DNA from: Mucinivorans hirudinis
Lineage (GTDB): Bacteria; Bacteroidota; Bacteroidia; Bacteroidales; Rikenellaceae
NCBI GenBank assembly: GCA_000723505.1
Contig: HG934468.1
Span: 2,946,798-3,010,797 of the forward strand
Reading direction: 5' to 3'
DNA length: 64,000 nt
Part shown: in pieces, positions 54,809 to 63,627 of the stretch
Numbering within the stretch: the first letter of the stretch is position 1
Layout of the letters: every line of letters starts with the position of its first letter
Position numbers and translations under genes: made by a program
The notes under the pieces: model-generated
What the model was told of the DNA's origin: nothing
Seen by the model: the letters and a program-made list of their open reading frames with translations, nothing else
Databases searched by the model: none

Positions 54809-54875
54809 TTACTACTGGCAGCAGGTGCAATCTAATCTTCAAAAAGATTAAGACTGCACCTGCTGCCAGTAGTAA
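54809..54875. terminator. Long hairpin between convergent genes
   Basis: Two perfect 21-base arms (54809-54829 and 54855-54875, outer end TTACTACTGG) enclose 25 bases that form a further 7-bp inner stem (AATCTT/AAGATT region). It separates the rightward M20 gene from the leftward YugP-type gene. There is no clear T-tract, so it may act as a bidirectional transcript end or be a repeat element. Confidence 0.6.
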
Positions 54876-54962
54876 CAATAAATGGCTACCTATAACTATT
54901 TCTGAATAAGCTTCTTAAAAAAATAGTCGGTTGCTTATTTTAGAATTTTCAGAAGAACCCTC

Positions 54963-55658
54963 CTAATCCCTTCGCGCGAAGCCTAGGTAGTAAATTAACG
55001 TTGCCACAGCAGATATTGCTGCGACTAGATAAGTGCGTGCAGCCCACATCAGTGCCTCACGTGCCTGCTCTTGTTGAGTGGAGTTGAGCACTCTCTCGCG
55101 TGAGAGCCACGCCAAGGCTCGCCGTGAAGCGTCATACTCCACGGGCAGAGTAATGAGCGAAAAAATTGCGCTTGCCGCCAACATAGCAATACCAACCCAA
55201 AAAACCCAAAATAATTGCGGAGCTTTCGCCCACTGCATCAACAAGATGCCACCTATGAGAAATAGGAAAGCATACTTTGCCGAGAAGCTTACTATGGGCA
55301 CAAGTGTCGATCGCATCTTCAGTGGAACGTATTCGTGTGCGTGTTGCACGGCGTGCCCGCACTCGTGAGCCGCCACTGCCGCTGCTGCCACGCTATTGCT
55401 AGAGTATACTGAGTCGCTAAGGTTCACGGTCTTGGTCAGCGGATTGTAGTGGTCGGTGAGCTGACCCGGGGTGTGGGTGACCTGCACATCGTATATGCCG
55501 TTGTCCCGCAACATCTTCTCGGCTACGTCACGTCCGGTGAGCCCACCGGGAAACACCACCTCAGAGTATTTTTTGAATACGCTCTGGAGCTTGGCTTGCA
55601 CAAATAAGCCCACTATACCTACTGCTATGAGTAGTATTAATTCTGGTGAGAAATACAT
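54963..55658 (-). CDS. YugP-type membrane zinc metallopeptidase
   Basis: 231 residues with membrane helices at the N-terminus (ELILLIAVGIVGLFVQAKL), at about residues 125-150 and 155-175, and at the C-terminus. Zinc-binding HECGH (about 98-102) in AAAVAAHECGHAVQHA and a third ligand Glu in LPVEYDASRRAL (about 174). This matches the neutral zinc metallopeptidase family of YugP, whose substrates are unknown. ASRRAL and the NSTQQEQAREALMWAARTYL end are conserved family features. It lies 45 bases after carA in the same direction and may be co-transcribed with it. Confidence 0.9.
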   Translation of the reverse strand: MYFSPELILLIAVGIVGLFVQAKLQSVFKKYSEVVFPGGLTGRDVAEKMLRDNGIYDVQVTHTPGQLTDHYNPLTKTVNLSDSVYSSNSVAAAAVAAHECGHAVQHAHEYVPLKMRSTLVPIVSFSAKYAFLFLIGGILLMQWAKAPQLFWVFWVGIAMLAASAIFSLITLPVEYDASRRALAWLSRERVLNSTQQEQAREALMWAARTYLVAAISAVATLIYYLGFARRD

Positions 55659-55703
55659 TTTGTATCGTTTTTTGTAGTTATAACGTAGGCTGAGTATCTA
55701 AAA

Positions 55704-56795
55704 TTATCTTTTACTTTCGATAATCTTATCTATGAAGCAATCGAAAAGATACTCGGTGTCCACAGGTCCCGAGGTTGCCTCAGGGTGAAATTGCACCGTA
55801 AAGAACGGTTTGTGAGAGTGTTTGACTCCCTCAATCGTACCATCATTCAGGTTTATGAAATAGGGCGTCCAACCATCTGCCAACCCCTCGGGATTGACCG
55901 CAAAGCCGTGGTTCTGAGAGGTGATCACCGCTCGATCGGTGCCAACTTCCAGTGCCGGTTGATTGTGGGAACGGTGTCCGTATTTGAGTTTATAGGTCGA
56001 AGCTCCTGCTGCAATGCTTGTGAGCTGGTTACCCATACATATTCCGAAAATAGGTTTGCCAACGGCAAAAGCCTTGCGAATATTTTCGACAGTAGCGCCA
56101 CATAGGGAGGGGTCTCCAGGCCCGTTGCTCAACATTACCCCGTCATAGTCGAGAGTTGTAAAATCATAGTCCCACGGCACGCGTATAACCCGTACTCCGC
56201 GCTTGAGTAAACATCTAATAATATTATACTTGCAACCGCAATCTACCAAAACCACCTTGTGCTCACCATCGCCGTACTCGATAATATCTGTGCAGGAGGT
56301 TTTTGCTACAAGGTTTTCTACATTGGGGTCAATGAACTCTGCGGGCTCTGCTACGCCCTCAATAGCAATCTTTCCAAGCATAACGCCGTGTTCGCGAATA
56401 ATCTTTGTAATTGCACGCGTATCCACACCATATACCCCTGGTATACCCTGCTCTGCGAGCCATTCTCCCAGGCTTTTCACAGCATTCCAATGGCTGTGTT
56501 CGAAGGAGTAGTCGCTCACTATAAGTCCTTGTATATGAATTTTTTCAGATTCAAAAAAATTCAGAATACCCCACTCATCCCTTTCCGGGGAAGGAACACC
56601 GTAGTTCCCAATGAGTGGAAATGTTAAAACTAAAATTTGACCCGCATAGGATGGGTCTGTCAATGATTCGGGATAACCGGTCATAGCGGTATTAAATACC
56701 ACTTCGCCTGTTGTAGGGAGTTCTGCTCCAAAGCTATACCCATCAAAACGTGAGCCGTCTTCTAGAATGAGAGCGGCAGATTTTTTTTCCAGCAT
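55704..56795 (-). CDS. carA: Carbamoyl-phosphate synthase small subunit
   Basis: 363 residues. CarA supplies ammonia from glutamine to CarB for carbamoyl phosphate, used in arginine and pyrimidine synthesis. N-terminal CPSase small domain (ALILEDGSRFDGYSFGA, GEVVFNTAMTGYPESLTDPSYAGQ in part). C-terminal class I glutaminase: nucleophile Cys in FGICMGNQL (about 247-255; relatives usually have G-H-Q where this has G-N-Q), and His-Glu in FTVQFHPEAT (about 331-340). No carB adjoins; it must be elsewhere. A good minus-strand promoter lies at 56829-56859. Confidence 0.95.
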   Translation of the reverse strand: MLEKKSAALILEDGSRFDGYSFGAELPTTGEVVFNTAMTGYPESLTDPSYAGQILVLTFPLIGNYGVPSPERDEWGILNFFESEKIHIQGLIVSDYSFEHSHWNAVKSLGEWLAEQGIPGVYGVDTRAITKIIREHGVMLGKIAIEGVAEPAEFIDPNVENLVAKTSCTDIIEYGDGEHKVVLVDCGCKYNIIRCLLKRGVRVIRVPWDYDFTTLDYDGVMLSNGPGDPSLCGATVENIRKAFAVGKPIFGICMGNQLTSIAAGASTYKLKYGHRSHNQPALEVGTDRAVITSQNHGFAVNPEGLADGWTPYFINLNDGTIEGVKHSHKPFFTVQFHPEATSGPVDTEYLFDCFIDKIIESKR

Positions 56796-56828
56796 CTAAT
56801 GTTATGTTACCAATTATTTACTGAGACA

Positions 56829-56859
56829 CAAAGGTAGTAAAATTTTTGATGATTCACAA
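56829..56859 (-). promoter_or_regulatory. Promoter of carA
   Basis: On the minus strand TTG (about 56857-56859) and TACCTTTG (56829-56836) are 20 bases apart. The -7 box lies 33 bases before the carA start codon. Confidence 0.6.
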
Positions 56860-56867
56860 CTCAAACA

Positions 56868-56912
56868 AAAAAAGAGTTAGCCACATCCACGAGGTTCGGC
56901 TAACTCTTTTTT
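56868..56912. terminator. Bidirectional Rho-independent terminator
   Basis: A perfect 15-base inverted repeat (56868-56882 with 56898-56912) of the form A6-GAGTTAGCC...GGCTAACTC-T6 with a 15-base loop. It ends the leftward GGGtGRT gene (stop at 56930). Confidence 0.9.
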
Positions 56913-56929
56913 GTGAAACAATAGAATAA

Positions 56930-57928
56930 CTATTTACAAGCCTGCTCTATAGTAACCGCAACTGCAACAGTTGCTCCCACCATTGGGTTGTTACCCATAC
57001 CTAGAAAGCCCATCATTTCTACGTGAGCGGGCACTGAAGACGAACCTGCAAACTGTGCATCTCCGTGCATACGTCCCATCGTGTCGGTCATACCGTATGA
57101 AGCTGGACCTGCTGCCATATTGTCAGGGTGCAGAGTGCGACCTGTACCACCGCCCGAAGCAACCGAGAAATATTTCTTACCCTCCTCCATACACTCTTTC
57201 TTGTATGTACCTGCAACAGGGTGTTGGAAACGTGTTGGGTTCGTTGAGTTACCCGTGATAGACACATCCACACCTTCGTGGCGCATAATTGCTACACCTT
57301 CGCGAACGTCGTCCGCACCGAAACATTTTACGTTACCACGCAGAGACTCCGAATATCTCTTTTCACGTACTACCTTTAACTCGCCCGTGCCGTAATCAAA
57401 TGCGGTCTCGACATAGGTGAAACCGTTGATACGAGAGATAATCATTGCAGCATCTTTACCCAAGCCGTTAAGGATAACACGAAGAGGCTCTTTACGTACT
57501 TTGTTAGCCATCAGAGCGATTTTTATTGCGCCTTCGGCTGCAGCGAAAGATTCGTGTCCGGCAAGGAAAGCGAAACATTTAGTATCATCACGTAGCAACA
57601 TTGCAGCCAAGTTACCGTGTCCCAGACCCACTTTGCGGTCTTCTGCCACAGAACCGGGGATACAGAACGCCTGCAAACCGATACCGATAGCCTCGGCAGC
57701 AGAGGCGGCATCCTTGCAACCTTTCTTAATTGCGATAGCAGCGCCTACCACATAAGCCCAAGCCGCATTCTCGAAACAGATAGGCTGTGTCTCCTTACAG
57801 ATTGTGTAAGGGTCGACGCCAACCGAGTCGCAAATTGCTTTCGCCTCCTCTATGGAAGCGATACCATATTTATTCAAAGCCTCATTAATCTTATTAATTC
57901 GGCGGTCGTAACTTTCAAAAAGTGCCAT
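56930..57928 (-). CDS. GGGtGRT-family protein
   Basis: 332 residues. The name-giving motif is seen as VASGGGTGRTLHP (about residues 258-270). Other conserved stretches: KVGLGHGNLAAMLL (about 98-111), FAFLAGHESFAAAEGAIKIA, RINGFTYVETAFDYG and ending PMVGATVAVAVTIEQA. The family is cytoplasmic, of unknown biochemical function, and is found mainly in Bacteroidota and Firmicutes beside a NifU-like scaffold gene, which is also the case here (5-base gap upstream). A role linked to iron-sulfur or sulfur chemistry is inferred only from that pairing. Confidence 0.9.
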   Translation of the reverse strand: MALFESYDRRINKINEALNKYGIASIEEAKAICDSVGVDPYTICKETQPICFENAAWAYVVGAAIAIKKGCKDAASAAEAIGIGLQAFCIPGSVAEDRKVGLGHGNLAAMLLRDDTKCFAFLAGHESFAAAEGAIKIALMANKVRKEPLRVILNGLGKDAAMIISRINGFTYVETAFDYGTGELKVVREKRYSESLRGNVKCFGADDVREGVAIMRHEGVDVSITGNSTNPTRFQHPVAGTYKKECMEEGKKYFSVASGGGTGRTLHPDNMAAGPASYGMTDTMGRMHGDAQFAGSSSVPAHVEMMGFLGMGNNPMVGATVAVAVTIEQACK

Positions 57929-57933
57929 ATCTC

Positions 57934-58626
57934 TTATTCGTGTCTTGGATTGATAAATTTAACACCTTCCGCGAAGCGACCGTAAGAAGAGGTTGCTTTC
58001 CGGATTGCTTCGTTAGCGTCCACGCCCTTGGTCACCATCTCCATAACTTTGCCAAGGTGAACAAATTCGTAACCGATAACTTCATCGTCCGCATCAAGCG
58101 CCATACGTGTACAGTAGCCCTCGGCCATTTCGAGGTAACGAACACCCTTAGCCTTGGTGCCGAACATAGTACCCACCTGAGAACGAAGCCCCTTTCCTAA
58201 GTCCTCTAAACCTGCACCGATAGGAAGACCGCCTTCCGAGAAGGCAGACTGGGAGCGTCCGTAAACAATCTGAAGGAACAATTCGCGCATAGCTACGTTG
58301 ATAGCATCGCAAACCAGGTCGGTATTCAATGCTTCGAGCAGTGTTTTGCCTGGAAGAATTTCCGATGCCATAGCAGCCGAGTGTGTCATACCCGAGCATC
58401 CGATGGTCTCCACCAAAGCCTCTTCGATGATGCCTTCCTTGATATTCAAAGTCAGTTTGCACGCACCTTGTTGAGGAGCGCACCAGCCCACACCGTGGGT
58501 CAAGCCCGAAATGTCAGCGATTTGTTTAGCACGTACCCATTTGCCCTCTTCGGGTATGGGGGCAGGACCGTGGTTAGGACCTTTTTTTACACAACATTGT
58601 TGTTGTACTTCGTGTGAGTAAATCAT
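57934..58626 (-). CDS. NifU/IscU-like iron-sulfur cluster assembly scaffold protein
   Basis: 230 residues. Cys positions fit an IscU/NifU N-terminal fold: Cys in EGIIEEALVETIGCSGMTHSA (quoted part: ETIGCSGMTHSA, about residue 75), followed by ILPGKTLLEALNTDLVCDAINV (about 105), plus CAPQQGACKL (about 49-57). The N-terminal CC in EVQQQCCVKKGPNHG and the extended C-terminal 100 residues set it apart from classical IscU (about 130 residues). It probably carries a transient Fe-S cluster. Always adjoining the GGGtGRT gene in related genomes as far as I know. A TAAATTTG box at 58723-58730 (minus strand) may be its promoter. Confidence 0.8.
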   Translation of the reverse strand: MIYSHEVQQQCCVKKGPNHGPAPIPEEGKWVRAKQIADISGLTHGVGWCAPQQGACKLTLNIKEGIIEEALVETIGCSGMTHSAAMASEILPGKTLLEALNTDLVCDAINVAMRELFLQIVYGRSQSAFSEGGLPIGAGLEDLGKGLRSQVGTMFGTKAKGVRYLEMAEGYCTRMALDADDEVIGYEFVHLGKVMEMVTKGVDANEAIRKATSSYGRFAEGVKFINPRHE

Positions 58627-59006
58627 TTTATATTAATTTTGTGGTTTATATTTCGTAATATATCCCTTGAAAACCATAGCTGTGGGTCGATAAATCTATT
58701 TTTAACCGTGATGATACGTTGGCAAATTTATTATCATAATAACACTGCTCTCCTGCTTTGCAATAATTCCTTTCCCCTACTTATCTGAAATCCTATGCGG
58801 CAATATCTTGCCACGATTCTTGAAAATTACGTCAATTTTAATTTTATTGTTCGTCTTTTGTACATCAAAATTCTGCGCTAATCAAACCTATTGTCTGATA
58901 TATTGTACCTTGCAAAACTTATCCCGAACTCAGGTTATTAAAATGGAGACAAAAATAGGTACATTTTTTTGCTTTACCAAATTAATATTCCAATATCCTT
59001 TGTGCG
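58627..59006. other. Intergenic region between Fe-S scaffold gene and TPR gene terminator
   Basis: No gene supported. The minus strand has a candidate -7 box TAAATTTG (58723-58730) for the scaffold gene, leaving a leader of about 95 bases. A small hairpin GGCAA/TTGCC is at about 58799-58812. An 89-codon open frame (58808-59077) was rejected because it runs through the terminator at 59007-59035. Confidence 0.5.
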
Positions 59007-59035
59007 TAAAAAAATGGCTGCATTTTGCAGCCATT
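59007..59035 (-). terminator. Rho-independent terminator of the gyrA-TPR operon
   Basis: AATGGCTGCA (59013-59022) and TGCAGCCATT (59026-59035) form a perfect 10-bp stem with a 3-base loop; on the minus strand it is followed by seven T (A run 59007-59014). It lies about 100 bases after the TPR gene stop. Confidence 0.9.
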
Positions 59036-59137
59036 AGGATTCTACGTAGTGAAAAAAAACTTTCTCCCACATATTGAAGTTATTCAAGCAAGTTCATCAC
59101 AACTCTTCCGAGGAGTATTTTTGCGAACTCAATAACC

Positions 59138-60433
59138 CTATTTTCCCGATTTTGATTGGTACAACTCCTCGTAGTATTTGCTCTTAGCCGCAAACTCGTC
59201 GCCTTTGTCGCGTTTTTGGAAGTAGAGACCCTTGAGAAGTTCAATTACACCTAACTCCTCAGAGTTAATTTGGTGTGCCATTTCGAGAGCTTCGATAGCT
59301 TGAGTGTAGTATTCCGACTGTTCTGCTATGAGTTTGTCGTAGCCCGCTTGGTCATTTAGGTCTACCTTGCTTGCCTTCTCGCTGCAGGCATTACCGGCGT
59401 TGGTGAGAATAAAACCAAGATTGAAATACGCGTAATAGTTTTTATTGTCTATTTCGATAGACTTTTTAAGAGCTCCAATGGCTTTGTCAGTGTCACCCAA
59501 CTTCTCCCAAACAGTACCTTCAACCAAATATAGCGATGCGTTTTTTGGGTCTAATTCTTCGGCTTTCTTAATGATATCAATCAACTTCACGGGGTCTATC
59601 TCGTTTTTGAGGTAGATGTTGATGATTGCAGAAAGTATAGAGGCATTATTGGGATTCTTCTGAAAACCGCTTTCGAGAATAGAAATCGCCTTCGTGTCAT
59701 CCTTTATGCCCTCGTAGCACATAGACATATAAAGCTGAACCATACCGCCTTGGTCATCTCCAATGGCAAGAATTTTATCGAACAAAGAGATACCCTTGTT
59801 CCACTCCTGTGCCTCGGTATAGGCTATTCCTGAGTAGTAAATAATCAATGTGTCGATTTTGCCCATAAGAATGGAGGTGTTCGCTGCGCCATCAAAGAAA
59901 CTTGCAGCCTTAGCCTTCTGGTCTAAGTTATAGGCGGTCATACCTGTTTGTTGGAAAAGATTTTTAAGACTCTCCGCTATCTTCATACCTTTATTGGTGA
60001 AATCTTTTTCGTTCAACTCCTTCATTTTTGTGAGAGCTGCTAAGGCATTGTTCAGGTCAGAGAGTTCGTCGCCCTTCTTTGCTTGGAAGAATTGAATCAT
60101 CTTGGATGCAGGGTCGGAGTAGATTATGAAATTTTCATAATCGTTCTTCACAAAAGTGTTTCCCGAAACTTGAACTTCCACCGACGACAAAGGCTTTCCA
60201 ATCATCGAAGTTGCCTGTTCGATAGTGATGTTGGGAACGATTTTACTTGTGTAGATATTAGCCATCTCAATGTAGGCATTTGCTCTGTTGAGCCACGTTG
60301 CCGCCTGCGTAGACTTTTTCGCATCAACAATATCAGCGTTGCTCTTGTCGATTTTCTTCTGTACGGCATCTACATTCTGCGCCACAGCACCAATAGTAGC
60401 CACGGCAGCAAGCATTACTAAAAGTTTTTTCAT
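59138..60433 (-). CDS. Exported tetratricopeptide-repeat protein
   Basis: 431 residues with a signal peptide (MKKLLVMLAAVATIGAVAQ), probably periplasmic. TPR-type helices recur through the protein, clearest at about residues 205-330: SGIAYTEAQEWNKGISLFDKI, MCYEGIKDDTKAISILESGF, ASLYLVEGTVWEKLGDTDKA and AYFNLGFILTNAGNACSEKA. No enzymatic motif. Such proteins are common in Bacteroidota and scaffold envelope complexes; the partner is unknown. It follows gyrA by 14 bases, so it is probably co-transcribed. Confidence 0.85.
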   Translation of the reverse strand: MKKLLVMLAAVATIGAVAQNVDAVQKKIDKSNADIVDAKKSTQAATWLNRANAYIEMANIYTSKIVPNITIEQATSMIGKPLSSVEVQVSGNTFVKNDYENFIIYSDPASKMIQFFQAKKGDELSDLNNALAALTKMKELNEKDFTNKGMKIAESLKNLFQQTGMTAYNLDQKAKAASFFDGAANTSILMGKIDTLIIYYSGIAYTEAQEWNKGISLFDKILAIGDDQGGMVQLYMSMCYEGIKDDTKAISILESGFQKNPNNASILSAIINIYLKNEIDPVKLIDIIKKAEELDPKNASLYLVEGTVWEKLGDTDKAIGALKKSIEIDNKNYYAYFNLGFILTNAGNACSEKASKVDLNDQAGYDKLIAEQSEYYTQAIEALEMAHQINSEELGVIELLKGLYFQKRDKGDEFAAKSKYYEELYQSKSGK

Positions 60434-60447
60434 TTCTTAATATTTTA

Positions 60448-62931
60448 TTAATTAATTGTTTCCGTTACAATTTCCTCGCCCTCCTCCTCGGACTTAGGAA
60501 CAGCCACAACAGAGGCAATGGAATCATCTCCACGCAAATTGATAACCTTTACCCCCTGTGCCGCACGACCGGTGAGGCGAATTTCCGAAATAGGCATACG
60601 AATTGTCAAGCCCGAACGGGTGATAATCATCAAATCTTTGGTGTCATCAACAGATTGAATAGCAATAAGTTTACCGGTCTTTTCGGTGATCTGAATAGTC
60701 TTGATACCCTTGCCGCTACGTGACTGGATGCGGTAGTCGTCAATGTCGGTACGTTTGCCGTAACCGTTTTCCGAAACCACAAGAATCTCGCTCTTCTCCG
60801 CACCCGGCTCTACTGTGAGCATACCAATCAGGTTATCATCCTCCTCGAGGTTCATCCCGCGCACTCCGGCAGCAGTACGACCGATGGCGCGAACGCCCTC
60901 TTCCTCAAAGCGAATCGACTTGCCATCCTTTGCCGCAAGAATCACCTGTGCCTTACCGCTTGTTAAGCGCGCCTCCAGAAGTTGGTCGCCCTCCTTGATG
61001 GTAATAGCATTTACGCCATTAGTTCGTGGACGCGAATATGCCTCCAACGAGGTTTTTTTGATGATGCCCTCGCGGGTACACATTATAATATAGTTATTAT
61101 TTATGTACTCCTCATCTGTCAATCGGCGAACGTTGATATATGCACGCACCTTGTCGTCCGGCTCTATTGCAATGACGTTCTGCAGAGCACGTCCCTTGCT
61201 GGTCTTCGACCCTTCGGGAATTTCGTAAACTTTGAGCCAGAAGCACCTGCCTTTTTCCGTGAAGAGCAACATTGTGTTGTGCATAGTGGTTACGTAGATA
61301 TGCTCGATGAAATCCTCGTCCCGTGTTGCTGAACCCTTGCTGCCCACTCCTCCGCGCGACTGTGTGCGGTACTCGGTCAGTGGTGTTCTCTTGATGTATC
61401 CCAAGTGCGATATGGTGATAACCACCTCCTCATCTGCATAAAAATCTTCGGGGTTAAACTCCTCTGAAGCATAAACTATCTCCGAACGACGCGCATCGCC
61501 ATATTTTGCCTTCACCTCCAGCAGTTCATCCTTAATAACCTGCATCTGCATAGTCTCACTACCCAGTAGCTCATTGAAATAGTCAATCTGACGGCATAGT
61601 TCGTCATATTCAGCTTGCAACTTCTCGCGCTCCAAACCTGTCAGAGCGCGCAGACGCATATCCACAATGGCTTGTGCCTGAAGCTCGCTCAACGCAAAAC
61701 GCTCAATCAGCCCCTGCTTAGCCTCGTCAGGCGATTTGCTTGCGCGTATGATAGAGATAACCTCGTCGATATTATCTTGCGCAATCAAGAGCCCCTGAAC
61801 AATATGCGCCCGCTCTTGAGCTTTGCGCAAGTCGTAACGTGTGCGGCGCACGACCACATCGTGGCGGTGGCGAACGAAGTACTTTATTAACTGTTTGAGG
61901 TTCAGAGCGCGTGGGCGACCCGCAACCAAAGCGATATTATTGACCGCAAAGGTTGTTTGCAGTGGTGTAAACTTATACAAATTATTGAGTACCACACTCG
62001 CAACAGCGTCCGATTTGAGAATAATCACAATCCGCATACCGTTGCGGTCGGACTCGTCATTGATATACGAAATACCCTCTAATTTCTTGTCGTTGATAAG
62101 TTCGGCGATCTTCTTAATCATCTCCGCCTTATTCACCTGATATGGTATCTCATTGACAATGATGCACTCACGTCCGCTTGCCGTGTACTCAATTTCGGTC
62201 TTGGCGCGCATCACAACACGTCCGCGCCCTGTACGGAACGCCTCCTTCACCCCCTCGTAGCCATAGATTATACCTCCGGTAGGGAAGTCGGGAGCTTTGA
62301 TTATTGGTATAAGCTCCTCGATGTCAATATCCGGATTGTCTATGTAGGCACACGTGGCATCGATGGTATCACTCAGATTGTGGGGTGGCATATTTGTAGC
62401 CATACCAACGGCGATACCGCTCGTGCCGTTCACCAACAGCAGTGGAATGCGTGTGGGTAGTACCGTAGGTTCGGGTGTGGTATCATCAAAATTGAGGGTA
62501 TAATCTACTGTCTCCTTGTCAATATCCGCCATCACCTCGTCGGTTATCTTGCGAAGGCGCGCCTCTGTATAACGCATTGCTGCCGGCGGGTCTCCGTCCA
62601 CCGAACCAAAGTTTCCTTGACCATCCACCAACAAATACCTCATCGACCACTCCTGCGCCATACGCACCATAGCATCGTAGACCGAGCTGTCGCCGTGTGG
62701 GTGGAATTTACCGAGAACATCACCCACGATACGGGCAGATTTTTTATGTGGTTTGTCCGAGTATAGGCTCAGTTCGTTAGCCATACCATAAAGTATGCGG
62801 CGGTGAACGGGTTTCAATCCGTCCCGCACATCAGGAAGGGCACGCGAAACAATCACCGACATCGAATAGTCGATATAGGCGGTCTTCATCTGCTCTTCGA
62901 TATTGACCTTGATAATCTTTTCTTCTGACAT
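60448..62931 (-). CDS. gyrA: DNA gyrase subunit A
   Basis: 827 residues. GyrA is the breakage-reunion subunit that introduces negative supercoils with GyrB. N-terminal [22 protein letters not shown] in part ([17 protein letters not shown]), the quinolone-determining region [20 protein letters not shown] with Ser and Asp at the positions equivalent to E. coli 83 and 87 (wild-type state), active-site Tyr in [10 protein letters not shown] (about residue 122), and six C-terminal beta-pinwheel blades from about 500, the first with SRGGVGSKG as the GyrA-box-like element (Q-[S]-R-G-G-x-G). The acidic tail SEEEGEEIV ends the protein. First gene of a two-gene operon with the TPR gene. Confidence 0.97.
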   Translation of the reverse strand: MSEEKIIKVNIEEQMKTAYIDYSMSVIVSRALPDVRDGLKPVHRRILYGMANELSLYSDKPHKKSARIVGDVLGKFHPHGDSSVYDAMVRMAQEWSMRYLLVDGQGNFGSVDGDPPAAMRYTEARLRKITDEVMADIDKETVDYTLNFDDTTPEPTVLPTRIPLLLVNGTSGIAVGMATNMPPHNLSDTIDATCAYIDNPDIDIEELIPIIKAPDFPTGGIIYGYEGVKEAFRTGRGRVVMRAKTEIEYTASGRECIIVNEIPYQVNKAEMIKKIAELINDKKLEGISYINDESDRNGMRIVIILKSDAVASVVLNNLYKFTPLQTTFAVNNIALVAGRPRALNLKQLIKYFVRHRHDVVVRRTRYDLRKAQERAHIVQGLLIAQDNIDEVISIIRASKSPDEAKQGLIERFALSELQAQAIVDMRLRALTGLEREKLQAEYDELCRQIDYFNELLGSETMQMQVIKDELLEVKAKYGDARRSEIVYASEEFNPEDFYADEEVVITISHLGYIKRTPLTEYRTQSRGGVGSKGSATRDEDFIEHIYVTTMHNTMLLFTEKGRCFWLKVYEIPEGSKTSKGRALQNVIAIEPDDKVRAYINVRRLTDEEYINNNYIIMCTREGIIKKTSLEAYSRPRTNGVNAITIKEGDQLLEARLTSGKAQVILAAKDGKSIRFEEEGVRAIGRTAAGVRGMNLEEDDNLIGMLTVEPGAEKSEILVVSENGYGKRTDIDDYRIQSRSGKGIKTIQITEKTGKLIAIQSVDDTKDLMIITRSGLTIRMPISEIRLTGRAAQGVKVINLRGDDSIASVVAVPKSEEEGEEIVTETIN

Positions 62932-62959
62932 ATATTAACGTTATTATTCTATCAACGTG

Positions 62960-62967
62960 TAAAGATA
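62960..62967 (-). promoter_or_regulatory. -7 box of gyrA
   Basis: On the minus strand TATCTTTA lies about 29 bases before the gyrA start codon; it deviates from TAnnTTTG only in the last base. No clear -33 element is seen. Confidence 0.4.
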
Positions 62968-63114
62968 CTCATTTTTCCCGAAAGTGAGAAATTTTTTTGT
63001 AATTATGAGCCATAAAATGGCTATGACAAATGAATAATCTTCTGTCAATCTAAACCTTAATCTCTGCCGCTGCGTTAGCTCAGTATAAACATAGTATTCT
63101 CTTCATAATTTCCG

Positions 63115-63242
63115 ATGATTGGTATCCCCGCTTGGGGTGTTGCGGTGCGAGGAGTTAATAATAAACCCATATGGATAGTGCAAGGATTGGGCAGATCTAC
63201 AGCAGGTGGGAGTTATGGCTCAATGACGATTCCAAAAATAGA
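63115..63242 (+). pseudogene. Gene fragment cut by the IS5-family element
   Basis: From ATG 63115 the frame reads MIGIPAWGVAVRGVNNKPIW and IVQGLGRSTAGGSYGSMTIP before entering the IS5 left end at 63243 (stop at 63283-63285). The sequence looks protein-like (Gly-rich, with plausible codons) but is too short for a family call. It may be the 5' end of a gene truncated by the IS, or an internal relic. The rest of the gap 62932-63114 shows nothing besides the gyrA promoter. Confidence 0.3.
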
Positions 63243-63627
63243 TAGTCGCCCCTTAAAAGCCATTCAACACGCTGATTTATTGTAAATTAATAGTAATTAT
63301 TTTTGGATTAGTCTGCAATTTTTCGTATCTTTGTGGTATAAACCTTGCAAAATTGAGCTATGTTACCACGCCCCAAAGATACTCTGCAAAGCAGCCTTTT
63401 CTTCGACCTTAGAAGCACCTTAAACCACCGCCACCCGCTCTTCCAACTCGCCAACAAAATCGACTGGGCGATGTTTGAGCGAGAGTTTTCGCCACTCTAC
63501 TCACCGGATAAAGGAGTCGAAGCAAAGCCAATACGACTGATGGTTGGATTGCTGATACTAAAACATATACGCAATGTTTCGGACGAAAGTGTTGTAGAGC
63601 AGTGGAGCGAAAATGTATATTATCAAT
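63243..63627 (+). mobile_element. IS5-family element, left part, interrupted by IS4 copy 2
   Basis: The left end TAGTCGCCCCTTAA resembles the end of the IS5 element at 38165 with one mismatch. A promoter TTTG...TATCTTTG (about 63302-63338) precedes the transposase gene. IS4 copy 2 starts at 63628; the remainder would lie beyond the window. Confidence 0.8.
63360..63627 (+). pseudogene. IS5-family transposase, N-terminal part
   Basis: 89 codons from ATG 63360: MLPRPKDTLQSSLFFDLRST, then KIDWAMFEREFSPLYSPDKG and KPIRLMVGLLILKHIRNVSD with VVEQWSENVYYQ, the DUF772 region of IS5-type transposases. It is homologous to, but clearly different from, the copy at 41438-41642. The frame is broken by the IS4 left end at 63628 and ends at 63671 inside the IS. 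Confidence 0.85.

Noticed and set aside
58808-59077. 89-codon frame with a signal-peptide-like start
   Set aside because: It runs through the gyrA-TPR terminator at 59007-59035, and the C-terminal half looks random.
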